Notes: generated by a model not told the origin, from the letters alone. A stretch of DNA of 14,275 bases from Candidatus Caccousia avistercoris (GCA_018715025.1 DVMK01000053.1:1-14275); one strand, 5' to 3'. Positions 6,067-12,711 are shown, counted from the stretch's first letter. Numbers and translations: made by a program.

Positions 6067-7037
6067 ACGGTTCCCTCCTTCAGCTTTTTGGCCATATCCA
6101 GGGCAAAATAGGTGATGATGAGCTTGGCCCCGGCCCGCTTAATGGCCAGCAGCGACTCATACACAGCGGACTCGTTCAGCACGCCCTGCTCTACCGCCAG
6201 CCGCAGCATGGCGTACTCCCCGCTCACCTGATAGGCGGCGAAGGGCATGCGGAAGGTCTGGCTGGCCTCCTTGAGCACGTCCAGGTAAGCCATGGCCGGC
6301 TTCACCATGACCACGTCGGCCCCCTCTTCCACATCGGCGGCAATTTCCCGCAGGGCCTCCTGGCCATTGGCCGGGTCCATCTGGTAGGACTTCCGGTCGC
6401 CGAAGGCAGGGGCGGAACCGGCCGCCTCCCGGAAGGGGCCGTAGAAGCTGGAAGCGAATTTGGCGCTGTAGCCCATGATGGCCACGTTGGGGAAGCCGGC
6501 CTCGTCCAACGCCGCCCGCAGAGAGGCCACATGGCCGTCCATCATGTCGCTGGGGGCCACCATGTCGGCCCCGGCGCGGGCATAGCTGACGGCAACCTCA
6601 TTCAGCCGCAGCAGCGTCTCGTCGTTTTTCACGTACCCCGTCTCATCCAGAATGCCGCAGTGGCCGTGGTCGGTGTACTCGCACAGGCACACGTCGCCCA
6701 CAATGTACAGCTCGGGGCACAGGGCGCGCAGGCGGCGCATGGCCCGCTGCACCACGCCGTCCTCCCGGCTGGCGCTGCTGCCGCAGGCGTCCTTATGGCC
6801 GGGGATTCCGAACAGCAGGCAGGACAGCACGCCGCAGGCGCGCATCTCCTCCACCAGGCCGTCCAGCATATCCACCGAATAATGGTACACGCCCTTCAGG
6901 GAGGGGATTTCCCGGCGTATCCTCTCTCCCTCCACCACGAAAACCGGATAAATGAAATCGCTGGCAGAGAGCGCCGTCTCCTGCATCATGCTGCGGATGA
7001 CCGGCGTTTTGCGCAGCCTTCTCCCACGGTAAAACAT
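6063..7037 (-). CDS. hemB: Porphobilinogen synthase (5-aminolevulinate dehydratase)
   Basis: A 324-residue cytosolic enzyme that condenses two 5-aminolevulinate molecules to porphobilinogen. The active-site zinc cysteines are seen in DVCLCEYTDHGHCG (Cys117, Cys119, Cys127), so this is the Zn-dependent type. The Schiff-base lysines are Lys193 (GYSAKFAS) and Lys246 (VMVKPAM). YGPFREAAGSAP and the AYQVSGEYAM loop are also typical. AAGGGGG precedes the ATG. It overlaps hemL by 4 bp and follows the acetyltransferase gene by 12 bp. Confidence 0.98.
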   Translation of the reverse strand: MFYRGRRLRKTPVIRSMMQETALSASDFIYPVFVVEGERIRREIPSLKGVYHYSVDMLDGLVEEMRACGVLSCLLFGIPGHKDACGSSASREDGVVQRAMRRLRALCPELYIVGDVCLCEYTDHGHCGILDETGYVKNDETLLRLNEVAVSYARAGADMVAPSDMMDGHVASLRAALDEAGFPNVAIMGYSAKFASSFYGPFREAAGSAPAFGDRKSYQMDPANGQEALREIAADVEEGADVVMVKPAMAYLDVLKEASQTFRMPFAAYQVSGEYAMLRLAVEQGVLNESAVYESLLAIKRAGAKLIITYFALDMAKKLKEGTV

Positions 7038-7049
7038 CGCGATTCCCCC

Positions 7050-7652
7050 TTATTCCATGTCGATCTTCCAGCCCTTGTGGTAATATTCCCGGTCCCGCTG
7101 GGTAATCTCCCGCAGGACGCGGCAGGGGCTGCCCACCGCCACCACGTTGGCCGGAATATCCTTATTCACCAGGCTGCCCGCGCCGATGACGCTGTTTTCG
7201 CCCACGCGCACGCCGGGCAGCAGAATGGCCCCCGCGCCGATCCACACGTTGGCCCCGATGATCACAGGCAGGTTATACTGGACGCCCCTTTCCCGCAGCT
7301 CTGGGCACACCGGGTGCGTACCGGTGTCAATGGTCACGTTGGGGCCGATCATCACATGATCCCCGATATAAATATCTGTATCATCCACCAGGGTCAGGTT
7401 GAAATTGGCGTAGACCCCGTCCCCCAAATGGGTGTTTTTGCCCCAGTTGGCGTGCAGGGGCGGCTCAATGTAGCAGTTCTTCCCCACCTGGGCGAACAGC
7501 TTTTTCATCAGCTCCTGCCTGCGCTCCATCTGAGAGGGGCGCGTCTGGTTGAAGTCGTACAGCACCTCCAGCCACTGGGCCTGTTCCGCCATAATCTCGC
7601 TGTCGCCTGGATCGTACAGCTTTCCGCTTTTCATTCGTTCCCGGATGTCCAT
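7050..7652 (-). CDS. Sugar O-acetyltransferase, LacA/Maa/NodL type
   Basis: 200 residues. The N-terminal cap (MKSGKLYDPGDSEI) and a left-handed beta-helix of hexapeptide repeats from about residue 60 to 180 are those of galactoside/maltose O-acetyltransferases, which use acetyl-CoA and act as trimers. The catalytic His is His113 in TIDTGTHPVCPELR, matching LacA His115. IGANVWIGAGAILLPGVRVGENSVIGAGSLV supplies the helix coils and VGSPCRV the usual end. The start is supported by GGAGGAGG 8 nt upstream. It begins inside the cobA-hemD gene (22-bp overlap) and ends 12 bp before hemB, so it is an integral operon member. The acceptor is unknown; no sugar gene is nearby. Confidence 0.94.
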   Translation of the reverse strand: MDIRERMKSGKLYDPGDSEIMAEQAQWLEVLYDFNQTRPSQMERRQELMKKLFAQVGKNCYIEPPLHANWGKNTHLGDGVYANFNLTLVDDTDIYIGDHVMIGPNVTIDTGTHPVCPELRERGVQYNLPVIIGANVWIGAGAILLPGVRVGENSVIGAGSLVNKDIPANVVAVGSPCRVLREITQRDREYYHKGWKIDME

Positions 7653-9112
7653 GCAAATTCCTCCTCCAAGATTTGAATCATTCCCTGCAGATCGGATGTT
7701 TTGGACTGGATGGGGGCGATGGCGTATTCCGCCAGGGCGGCGCTGGTTCTGGGGCCGATGGAAACCGCCCGCGCCCCCCGGGGCAGGCCGCCCAAAGACG
7801 CCATGGCGCTGCGCACCGCCGAGGCAGAGGTAAACGCCACCGCCTGGAACTCCTCCTCCGCCGCCCGGGCAGGCGCCGGGAGAGGCAGGTTTTCGTACAG
7901 CTCCACCGCCTTTACCTGGGCGAAGCCGGCCAGCTCCCGTTCCAGCGGGAGGGCCGGGCCCTTCACCTTGGGGTACAGCACCGCCGCCCCCGGCCGCAGC
8001 TTCTGCCGAAGCAGCTGCGCCAGCCCCTGGGCGGTGTGCTCTTGGGGAACGCAGTCGGCCTGCAGGCCGTGTTCCCGCAGCTTTTCCACCGTGCCGGGGC
8101 CCACAGCCGCCAGCAGCTTCCCGGAAAGGGCTCTGGCGTCCAGGCCCAGGGCGTACAGCTGACGGAAGAAATACTCCGCCCCGTTGCGGCTGGTAAAGGC
8201 CGCCGCCTCCGCCCCGGCCACCGCTTCCTTCGTCAGCGCGCCGGGAAGCTCGCGGATGGCGCAGACGGCAAGCTCTGTCACGGAAGCCCCCCGCTCCCGC
8301 AGAAGGTTCCCCAGCCGGGAGGGCACCTCGCCCACGCAGGGCAGCAGCACCCGCAGGCCGGACAAGGGGCTTTCCCTGCGGAAGGCCAGGGTATCCCGCA
8401 GAGAAACGGTCTGCCCCACCACAATGAGGGCCGGGGAGGGAAGGCAGGCTTCCCTGGTTTTCTCCGCAATGTCCGCCAGGGTTCCCGCCGCCGTTTTCTG
8501 GCCGGGAAGGGTGGCGGAGGAAATGACAGCCGCAGGGGTCTGGGGGGGCTTCCCCGCCGCCAGCAGGCGGGAGGTGATTTCTTCCAGAAGGGAAAGGCCC
8601 ATGAGGAACACCAGGGTGTCCTCTGTGCGGGCCATGGCGGCGAAGTCAAGCTGGGCCAGGCCGCCGTCCCGGTCGTGGGCGGTCATAACCCGGAAGCCAC
8701 GCGCCACCCCCCGGTGGGTGACGGGGATGCCGGCGTAGGCGGGGCCCGCCACCGCAGAGGTAACGCCGGGCACCACCTGGAAGGGAACGCCGTGCTCCCG
8801 CAGGCAGGCGGCTTCCTCCCCGCCCCGGCCGAACACATACACGTCGCCGCCCTTCAGGCGGACCACCCGCTCATACTGCCCCGCCTTCTGCACCAGCAGC
8901 AGGCTAATTTCCTCCTGCCGCATGGTGTGGTTCCCGGCCTGCTTGCCCACGTAAATCAGCTCGCAGCCCGGCTTGGTGCAGGCCAGCAGCTCTGGGGAGG
9001 CAAGCCGGTCGTACACCACGCAGTCTGCCTCCTGCAGGCAGGCCAGGCCCTTCACCGTGAGAAGCCCCGGGTCGCCGGGGCCCGCCCCCACCAAAGACAC
9101 CAACCCTTTCAT
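7631..9112 (-). CDS. cobA-hemD: Fused uroporphyrinogen-III C-methyltransferase / uroporphyrinogen-III synthase
   Basis: A 493-residue two-domain protein. Residues 1 to about 245 are the SAM-dependent methyltransferase (SUMT/CobA): VSLVGAGPGDPGLLTVKGL, VVYDRL (32-37), VRLKGGDVYVFGRGGEE (84-100), VPGVTSAVAGPAYAGIPVTHR (from 114) and PALIVVGQTV. It makes precorrin-2 from uroporphyrinogen III. Residues from about 250 are the HemD fold that closes hydroxymethylbilane to uroporphyrinogen III (AAFTSRNGAEYFF, LAAVGPGTVEKLREHGL, AFTSASAVRSAM, VSIGPRTSAAL). The fusion is known in clostridia and channels product to substrate. ATG 9112 is chosen because AAAGGAGGG lies 6 nt upstream and the ATGA overlaps the hemC stop. 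An in-frame start at 9301 would lie inside hemC and add a low-complexity tail. Confidence 0.97.
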   Translation of the reverse strand: MKGLVSLVGAGPGDPGLLTVKGLACLQEADCVVYDRLASPELLACTKPGCELIYVGKQAGNHTMRQEEISLLLVQKAGQYERVVRLKGGDVYVFGRGGEEAACLREHGVPFQVVPGVTSAVAGPAYAGIPVTHRGVARGFRVMTAHDRDGGLAQLDFAAMARTEDTLVFLMGLSLLEEITSRLLAAGKPPQTPAAVISSATLPGQKTAAGTLADIAEKTREACLPSPALIVVGQTVSLRDTLAFRRESPLSGLRVLLPCVGEVPSRLGNLLRERGASVTELAVCAIRELPGALTKEAVAGAEAAAFTSRNGAEYFFRQLYALGLDARALSGKLLAAVGPGTVEKLREHGLQADCVPQEHTAQGLAQLLRQKLRPGAAVLYPKVKGPALPLERELAGFAQVKAVELYENLPLPAPARAAEEEFQAVAFTSASAVRSAMASLGGLPRGARAVSIGPRTSAALAEYAIAPIQSKTSDLQGMIQILEEEFAWTSGNE

Positions 9113-10020
9113 AGGCGGCCCTCCTTTCCGATTTTTTCCCGCAGCAGGGCGGCGGCCCGGCGGGCCAGGGCCTCCCCTTCCTCCAGCCCGCCCCGCAGAA
9201 CCGCCCGCTCCAGCCGGGCTCCGTCCTCTGTTCCCAGCACGGCGGTGAGAAGAAGGCCGTCTCCCTCCCGGCGGCAGTACGCCCCCACCGGAATGTGGCA
9301 CCCGCCTTCCACCGCGGCCAGGAAGGTCCGCTCCGCGCAGGCCAGCCGGTGATCCTCCGGGGAGGAAAGGGAGTCCAGAAGGGCGGCCAGCTCGGCGCGG
9401 TCTGCCCGGTATTCCAGGGCCAGGGCCCCCTGGCCGCAGGCGGGCACCAGCTCCGACTCCGGGTCCAGGTACTGGGTGATCCGCCCGGCCAGCCCCAGGC
9501 GGCGCAGCCCGGCGGCAGCCATGACCAGGCCGTCCGCTGCGCCCTCCTCCATTTTGCGCAGCCTGGTGTCCACGTTCCCGCGGATCCCCGTCACCTGCAG
9601 ATCCGGCCGCAGCCGGTTCAGCTGGAAGGCCCGCCGCTTGCTGCCCGTGGCCAGCACCGCCCCGGCGGGCAGCTCTGCCAGGGAGGCCGCCTGCCGGAGC
9701 ACCAGCACATCCCGGGGATCCTCCCTGGGCCAGGTGCGGGAAAAGGCCAGGCCCTCTGCCGGGGCGGCAGGCATATCCTTCATGCTGTGAACGCCCACGT
9801 CCACCTGGCCGGACAAAATCTGCTCCTCAATTTCCTGAACAAAAATCCCCTTCCCGCCAATTTCGTGAAGGGCCTTATCCTGCACCGCATCCCCCTTGGT
9901 GCGGATCACCACAATTTCGCAGGAGCACCCGGGCAGCGCCTTCTGCAGGCGCTGGGCCACATGCCTTGTCTGGGCCAGCGCCAGCTGCGAGCCCCTTGTT
10001 CCCAACCGTATCACTGTCAA
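9109..10020 (-). CDS. hemC: Hydroxymethylbilane synthase (porphobilinogen deaminase)
   Basis: 303 residues. It polymerises four porphobilinogens into hydroxymethylbilane on a dipyrromethane cofactor. RLGTRGSQLALAQT (5-18), DVGVHSMKDMPA (74-85, catalytic Asp82), RRAFQLNRLRPDL, GIRGNVDTRLRKM (145-157) and the cofactor-binding Cys241 in AAVEGGCHIPVGAY are present. The start is TTG: AAGGAGGAGG lies 8 nt upstream, and the start is 1 bp after the hemA stop. GTG two codons later is possible but worse spaced. The 3' end overlaps cobA-hemD by 4 bp. Confidence 0.97.
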   Translation of the reverse strand: MTVIRLGTRGSQLALAQTRHVAQRLQKALPGCSCEIVVIRTKGDAVQDKALHEIGGKGIFVQEIEEQILSGQVDVGVHSMKDMPAAPAEGLAFSRTWPREDPRDVLVLRQAASLAELPAGAVLATGSKRRAFQLNRLRPDLQVTGIRGNVDTRLRKMEEGAADGLVMAAAGLRRLGLAGRITQYLDPESELVPACGQGALALEYRADRAELAALLDSLSSPEDHRLACAERTFLAAVEGGCHIPVGAYCRREGDGLLLTAVLGTEDGARLERAVLRGGLEEGEALARRAAALLREKIGKEGRL

Positions 10021-10021
10021 T

Positions 10022-11284
10022 TCAAACGCCTCCTCCTTCGCGGCCCGCCGGGGGCTCCTCCTCCAGGCAGAACAGCCGCTCCACCGCTCTCATATACGTT
10101 TCCTGCTCCTCCTCGTCCCGCAGGCCCTTGAGGGTGAGGATGGGGGAACGGACAAGGCGCTTCATGCCCGCATGGACAAATTTCCGAAGCACCCTCTTTT
10201 CATGGTCGCTGAGCGACAGCTTCCGTTCCAAAATGGCGCAGGTGTCCTCCTCCGCCTCATGGCAAAGCTGCTGCAGGCCCTGAACGGCCCCGTCCACCCG
10301 GGCAGAGGCCAGCCAGTCCACGGTGGCCTCCACGCCGTCCTCCAGAATGGCGCGCCCCTGCTGCTCCAGTTCTCTGCGGTGCTGCAGGTTTTCCTCCGCC
10401 GTATGCTTCAGGGAATCCACATCGAAAAGGGTCACGCCCTCCCTCTCGCCCAGGGCCGGGTCAATGTCACGGGGAACGGCCAGGTCAAGCAGGTACAGGG
10501 GCTCCTGCCGCGGCTCCATCTGTTCCGCCCGCAGCACCAGATGCGGGGAGGAGGTGGCGGAAACCACCACCCTGCAGCGCTTCGCCGCCTCGTACCTTTC
10601 CTGAAAGGGGAGAACCTCAAGGCCGGGGAACTCCTGCCGCAGGGCCAGGGCGTGCTCTAAACTGCGGTTGCAGTTGTACAGCCTGGCGGCCCCGGACTGG
10701 GCCAGGTACCGCAGGGCCAGCGCCGCCATTTTGCCGCTTCCCACCACCAGGGCAGAGCCGCCCGGCAGCGCCCCGCACCGGGCCAGCTGCTTCACCCCAA
10801 TGGAGCACAGGGAGAGCGGGTTTTCGCTGATGTGCAGGGCCGTTTTCACCTGCTTCGCCCCGGTGACGGCGTCCAGAAATACCCGGGAAAGCTCCTTCCC
10901 GGCGGAACCCGCCCCCCGGGCGCAGGCCAGGGCGTCCTGCACCTGGCCCAGGATTTGATCCTCCCCCAGCACCAGGGATCGCAGCCCCGCCGCCACCTGG
11001 TACAGGTAAGCCACGGCCTCCCGCCCTTCCCAGTGGAAGAGGCAGGGGGCGAGGGCAGGCTCCTTCTCCAGAAACAGGCGGCGCACCGCCTCGCTGTCCT
11101 CCCGGTTGGCCTGCATATAATAAATTTCACTGCGGTTGCAGGTGGAAAGCACCGCGGCCTGGGCCACCCCGGCCTCCGCCAGCGCCTCCAGGGCGGCCAG
11201 CTTCTGGGTGTCGCTGAAGCTGGCTTTATCCCGCAGGGTCAGGGGTGTATTCTGGTAGCTGACGCCCCAAACGGAAAACTGCAT
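10022..11284 (-). CDS. hemA: Glutamyl-tRNA reductase
   Basis: 420 residues. It reduces Glu-tRNA(Glu) to glutamate-1-semialdehyde with NADPH, the entry and usual control point of the C5 pathway. The nucleophile is Cys49 in VLSTCNRSEIYY. The substrate domain continues with AAGLRSLVLGEDQILGQVQ (98-116), the NADPH-binding Rossmann motif is ALVVGSGKMAALAL (178-191), and the helical dimerisation tail holds RSPILTLKGL. ATG 11284 begins the canonical GVSYQNTPLTLRDK start. An in-frame ATG at 11344 would lie 8 nt after the predicted transcript start with no ribosome binding site. It is the first gene of the eight-gene operon. No cobalamin riboswitch is evident in its 68-nt leader. Confidence 0.97.
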   Translation of the reverse strand: MQFSVWGVSYQNTPLTLRDKASFSDTQKLAALEALAEAGVAQAAVLSTCNRSEIYYMQANREDSEAVRRLFLEKEPALAPCLFHWEGREAVAYLYQVAAGLRSLVLGEDQILGQVQDALACARGAGSAGKELSRVFLDAVTGAKQVKTALHISENPLSLCSIGVKQLARCGALPGGSALVVGSGKMAALALRYLAQSGAARLYNCNRSLEHALALRQEFPGLEVLPFQERYEAAKRCRVVVSATSSPHLVLRAEQMEPRQEPLYLLDLAVPRDIDPALGEREGVTLFDVDSLKHTAEENLQHRRELEQQGRAILEDGVEATVDWLASARVDGAVQGLQQLCHEAEEDTCAILERKLSLSDHEKRVLRKFVHAGMKRLVRSPILTLKGLRDEEEQETYMRAVERLFCLEEEPPAGREGGGV

Positions 11285-11289
11285 TTTTT

Positions 11290-11320
11290 CCCGCCTTTCC
11301 TCCGGCGGGGCGAACCCGCC
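11290..11320 (-). promoter_or_regulatory. Competing hairpins around the hemA ribosome binding site
   Basis: In the hemA leader GGCGGG (11320-11315) can pair with CCCGCC (11309-11304) around UUCGC. The same CCCGCC can instead pair with a second GGCGGG (11295-11290), which puts GGAGGAAA in the loop. The two 6-bp GC stems exclude each other, and the only good Shine-Dalgarno sequence (GGAGG, 11303-11299) sits between them. This could tune hemA translation; the regulatory role is inference. Confidence 0.35.
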
Positions 11321-11358
11321 GCAAAAATCGACGTGCAAGCGCACGCCTGAACTCCCTC

Positions 11359-11387
11359 ATTATAGAACGATCCGGCTGGGATTACAA
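11359..11387 (-). promoter_or_regulatory. Promoter of the tetrapyrrole operon
   Basis: On the minus strand, TTGTAA (11387-11382), a 17-nt spacer and a perfect TATAAT (11364-11359) give a transcript start near 11352 and a leader of about 68 nt before hemA. The leader also has a small CGTGC/GCACG hairpin. All eight genes down to 3366 follow with gaps of 19 bp or less, and I see no other promoter that must be invoked. Confidence 0.8.
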
Positions 11388-11459
11388 GAAATCTGTCCTG
11401 AAAATTCGATCTTTCCCAAAGAAATATTCCCCCTCCCCTGATTTTTCCGCGGATGCGAA

Positions 11460-11494
11460 GGGGGCACGGCGCTTTTCTTTTGCACCGTACCCCC
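11460..11494 (-). terminator. Stem-loop downstream of the GNAT gene (possible weak terminator)
   Basis: 11460-11472 pairs with 11482-11494: 13 bp including two G-U pairs when read as minus-strand RNA, with a 9-nt A-rich loop. It lies 30 bp past the acetyltransferase stop and before the hemA promoter, where a terminator is expected. No U-tract follows (UUCGCAUCC), so efficient intrinsic termination is doubtful and some read-through into the hem operon is possible. Confidence 0.4.
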
Positions 11495-11498
11495 ATTT

Positions 11499-11512
11499 CC
11501 TGCGGCCGCAGG
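11499..11512. repeat. 14-bp perfect palindrome between the GNAT gene and hemA
   Basis: CCTGCGGCCGCAGG is fully self-complementary and lies 12 bp after the GNAT stop codon, next to the 11460-11494 stem-loop. In minus-strand RNA the two could stack as adjacent hairpins. No function is assigned. Confidence 0.5.
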
Positions 11513-11523
11513 CCGGCAGCGGC

Positions 11524-12171
11524 TTACTCCAGAAAGGAGTGGCTGATGATGTAAAATTCCTCCTGGCTTGGCAGGCCCGTTTTCTTTTCCATCTTTTCCA
11601 GGGTCTCGTCGTACCGGAGCGCGTCCTCCTGCGAAAATCCCATGGCCGGGCTTTCCCGGTACACCCACCTGTGCCCGGCCAGCGCGCCCGGCACAAGCTC
11701 TTTCACCAGCATGCCTGCCGGGTACTTCCCGTTTTCCAGGCTGACGCCGTACTTTTTGCAGCTTTGGAAGCCGCGGCTCACATAGTTGGCGGGGCTTCCG
11801 AAAATAACCACCGCATCGTACCCAAGCTCCGCCGCCCGCTGGAAGGAGCGCTCCATCAGCATCTTCCCATAGCCCTGCCGCTGGCAGGCGGGCGCAACGC
11901 TGACCGGGCCGAAGGTGAGGATCTCTTTCTCGTTCCCGGCCTCATCCGTCAGCCGGGATTTGGTGTACATAATATTCCCAACGATCTCCCCGTCCAGTTC
12001 CAGCACATAGTCCAGCTCCGGTATAAAGTCCTGGTGCTCCCGCATAAGGCGAACCAGATAATGCTCTGTGCAGCCCGGAACATACTGGTTGTAAAAGGCC
12101 TGCCTGGTCAGCCGCTCTACCTTCTCGTAATCGGCTCTCTCTTCGTTTCGGATGCAAATCCTTCCGTTCAT
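11524..12171 (-). CDS. GNAT-family N-acetyltransferase (YhbS-like)
   Basis: 215 residues. The acetyl-CoA motif A is seen in VSVAPACQRQGYGKMLM (90-106, with R98-Q-G-Y-G-K), preceded by ELDGEIVGNIMY (58-69). VIFGSPANYVSRGF (122-135) matches the YhbS-type segment that contacts the CoA end. ATG 12171 is chosen because AGGAGGAG lies 8 nt upstream; the in-frame ATG at 12204 lacks a site. The C-terminal 60 residues are less conserved. It is a single gene with its own promoter and a leader of about 58 nt, upstream of and co-oriented with the tetrapyrrole operon. The acceptor cannot be predicted. Confidence 0.9.
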   Translation of the reverse strand: MNGRICIRNEERADYEKVERLTRQAFYNQYVPGCTEHYLVRLMREHQDFIPELDYVLELDGEIVGNIMYTKSRLTDEAGNEKEILTFGPVSVAPACQRQGYGKMLMERSFQRAAELGYDAVVIFGSPANYVSRGFQSCKKYGVSLENGKYPAGMLVKELVPGALAGHRWVYRESPAMGFSQEDALRYDETLEKMEKKTGLPSQEEFYIISHSFLE

Positions 12172-12235
12172 GGAAATCTCCTCCTGATGGTTCTGGAAAT
12201 GCACGGCCCGCTTCCGCTGCGGCCGCTTACCTGCT

Positions 12236-12264
12236 ATTTTACAAAATCACGGAATGTCTGTCAA
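12236..12264 (-). promoter_or_regulatory. Promoter of the GNAT acetyltransferase gene
   Basis: On the minus strand, a perfect TTGACA (12264-12259), a 17-nt spacer and TAAAAT (12241-12236). The transcript would start near 12229, leaving a leader of about 58 nt that contains a GC-rich self-complementary stretch (GCGGCCGC). Confidence 0.82.
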
Positions 12265-12375
12265 ACGGCCTGCCGGGGCCTTTCTCACCCGCCGTTCCGG
12301 GGAACCTATTGCTTATACTTTGACTTATCCGCTGATCTTATAGTAAAAATAGTATATATACACGATTATTTTTCG

Positions 12376-12408
12376 ACAACATCGTAATATTTTTATAAAA
12401 ATTGTTGT
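12376..12408. promoter_or_regulatory. AT-rich nested palindrome at the -35 of the response-regulator promoter
   Basis: ATTTTTATAAAAAT (12389-12402) is a perfect 14-bp palindrome, flanked by ACAAC (12376-12380) and its complement GTTGT (12404-12408). The right arm overlaps the -35 hexamer at 12405. It could be an operator, an upstream element for RNA polymerase, or a consequence of AT-richness in the divergent region 12265-12404. Confidence 0.4.
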
Positions 12409-12433
12409 ATTTTCCTCAGGTTGGATCTATAAT
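12405..12433 (+). promoter_or_regulatory. Promoter of the structured leader / response-regulator transcript
   Basis: TTGTAT (12405-12410), a 17-nt spacer and a perfect TATAAT (12428-12433), preceded by AT-rich DNA that could act as an UP element. The start would be near 12440, about 480 nt before the response-regulator ATG. No alternative promoter is visible in the GC-rich stretch between, so the regulator probably has a very long 5' UTR, or a separate RNA is made first. Confidence 0.75.
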
Positions 12434-12449
12434 AGTAGTACGATAACAG

Positions 12450-12577
12450 TATAAGGGGTACTGCACCCAGGCGGGAGGCGTCTGAGTGCGAAGAAGGCCT
12501 GGCGCCGGAAAAATTATCCCTTATATCTTGCCAGGCGCTTCCGTCCCGCAATTTGCTGGGGCGGTCTGCAGCCCCTT
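12450..12577 (+). ncRNA. Long imperfect hairpin with potential pseudoknot at the RNA 5' end
   Basis: Nested pairings as RNA: AAGGGG 12453-12458 with CCCCTT 12572-12577; CTGCA 12461-12465 with TGCAG 12567-12571; CCCAG 12466-12470 with CTGGG 12556-12560; GCGGGA 12471-12476 with TCCCGC 12544-12549; and GAAGGCCTGGC 12493-12503 with 12530-12541 (one bulged G). The 26-nt apical loop contains CCCTTATA (12518-12525), a perfect complement of TATAAGGG (12450-12457) near the predicted 5' end. That pairing is a pseudoknot over the apical stem and competes with the basal AAGGGG/CCCCTT stem, which suggests a two-state element. Confidence 0.5.
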
Positions 12578-12605
12578 CCAGGCAGGCCAGCAAGCAAAAA
12601 CGGGG

Positions 12606-12650
12606 CTTCCCTTTTCTTCCGCCCGGCAGGCAGGCGGAAAGGGTGGGAAG
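12606..12650 (+). other. 18-position hairpin in the leader
   Basis: CTTCCCTTTTCTTCCGCC (12606-12623) faces an equal-length 3' arm (12633-12650) across a 9-nt loop. There are 13 Watson-Crick pairs, three U-G wobbles and two mismatches. It is followed by TAAAAAGC, so it has no U-tract and is not an intrinsic terminator on this strand. Confidence 0.5.
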
Positions 12651-12690
12651 TAAAAAGCATCTGCATCGCCTGTACGCCAAAACTGCGCGT

Positions 12691-12711
12691 CTTCCAAAAG
12701 GAGGTTGGAAG
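12691..12711 (+). other. Stem-loop presenting AAGGAGG in its loop
   Basis: CTTCCAA (12691-12697) and TTGGAAG (12705-12711) form a perfect 7-bp stem whose 7-nt loop is AAGGAGG, a full Shine-Dalgarno sequence. No suitably spaced start codon follows (TTG at 12705 is immediately adjacent), so it does not look like a normal ribosome binding site. A protein-binding or ribosome-standby element is possible. Confidence 0.45.

Noticed and set aside
9113..9301. 63-residue N-terminal extension of CobA-HemD from an upstream in-frame start
   Set aside because: It lies wholly inside hemC, is low-complexity Gly/Pro/Arg, and the family begins at the VSLVGAGPGDPG segment right after ATG 9112, which has AAAGGAGGG and an ATGA overlap.
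11285..11344. 20-residue N-terminal extension of HemA from ATG 11344
   Set aside because: It would start about 8 nt after the predicted transcript start with no ribosome binding site. HemA proteins begin at the GVSYQNTP segment.
12440..12660. Identification of the leader as 6S RNA, RNase P RNA, SRP RNA, tmRNA, T-box or a common riboswitch
   Set aside because: I could not find the conserved cores I know for these (for example GAGGAAAGTCC of RNase P, the T-box GGTGGNACC, or B12/FMN/SAM cores) on the sense strand. It is left unassigned rather than forced.
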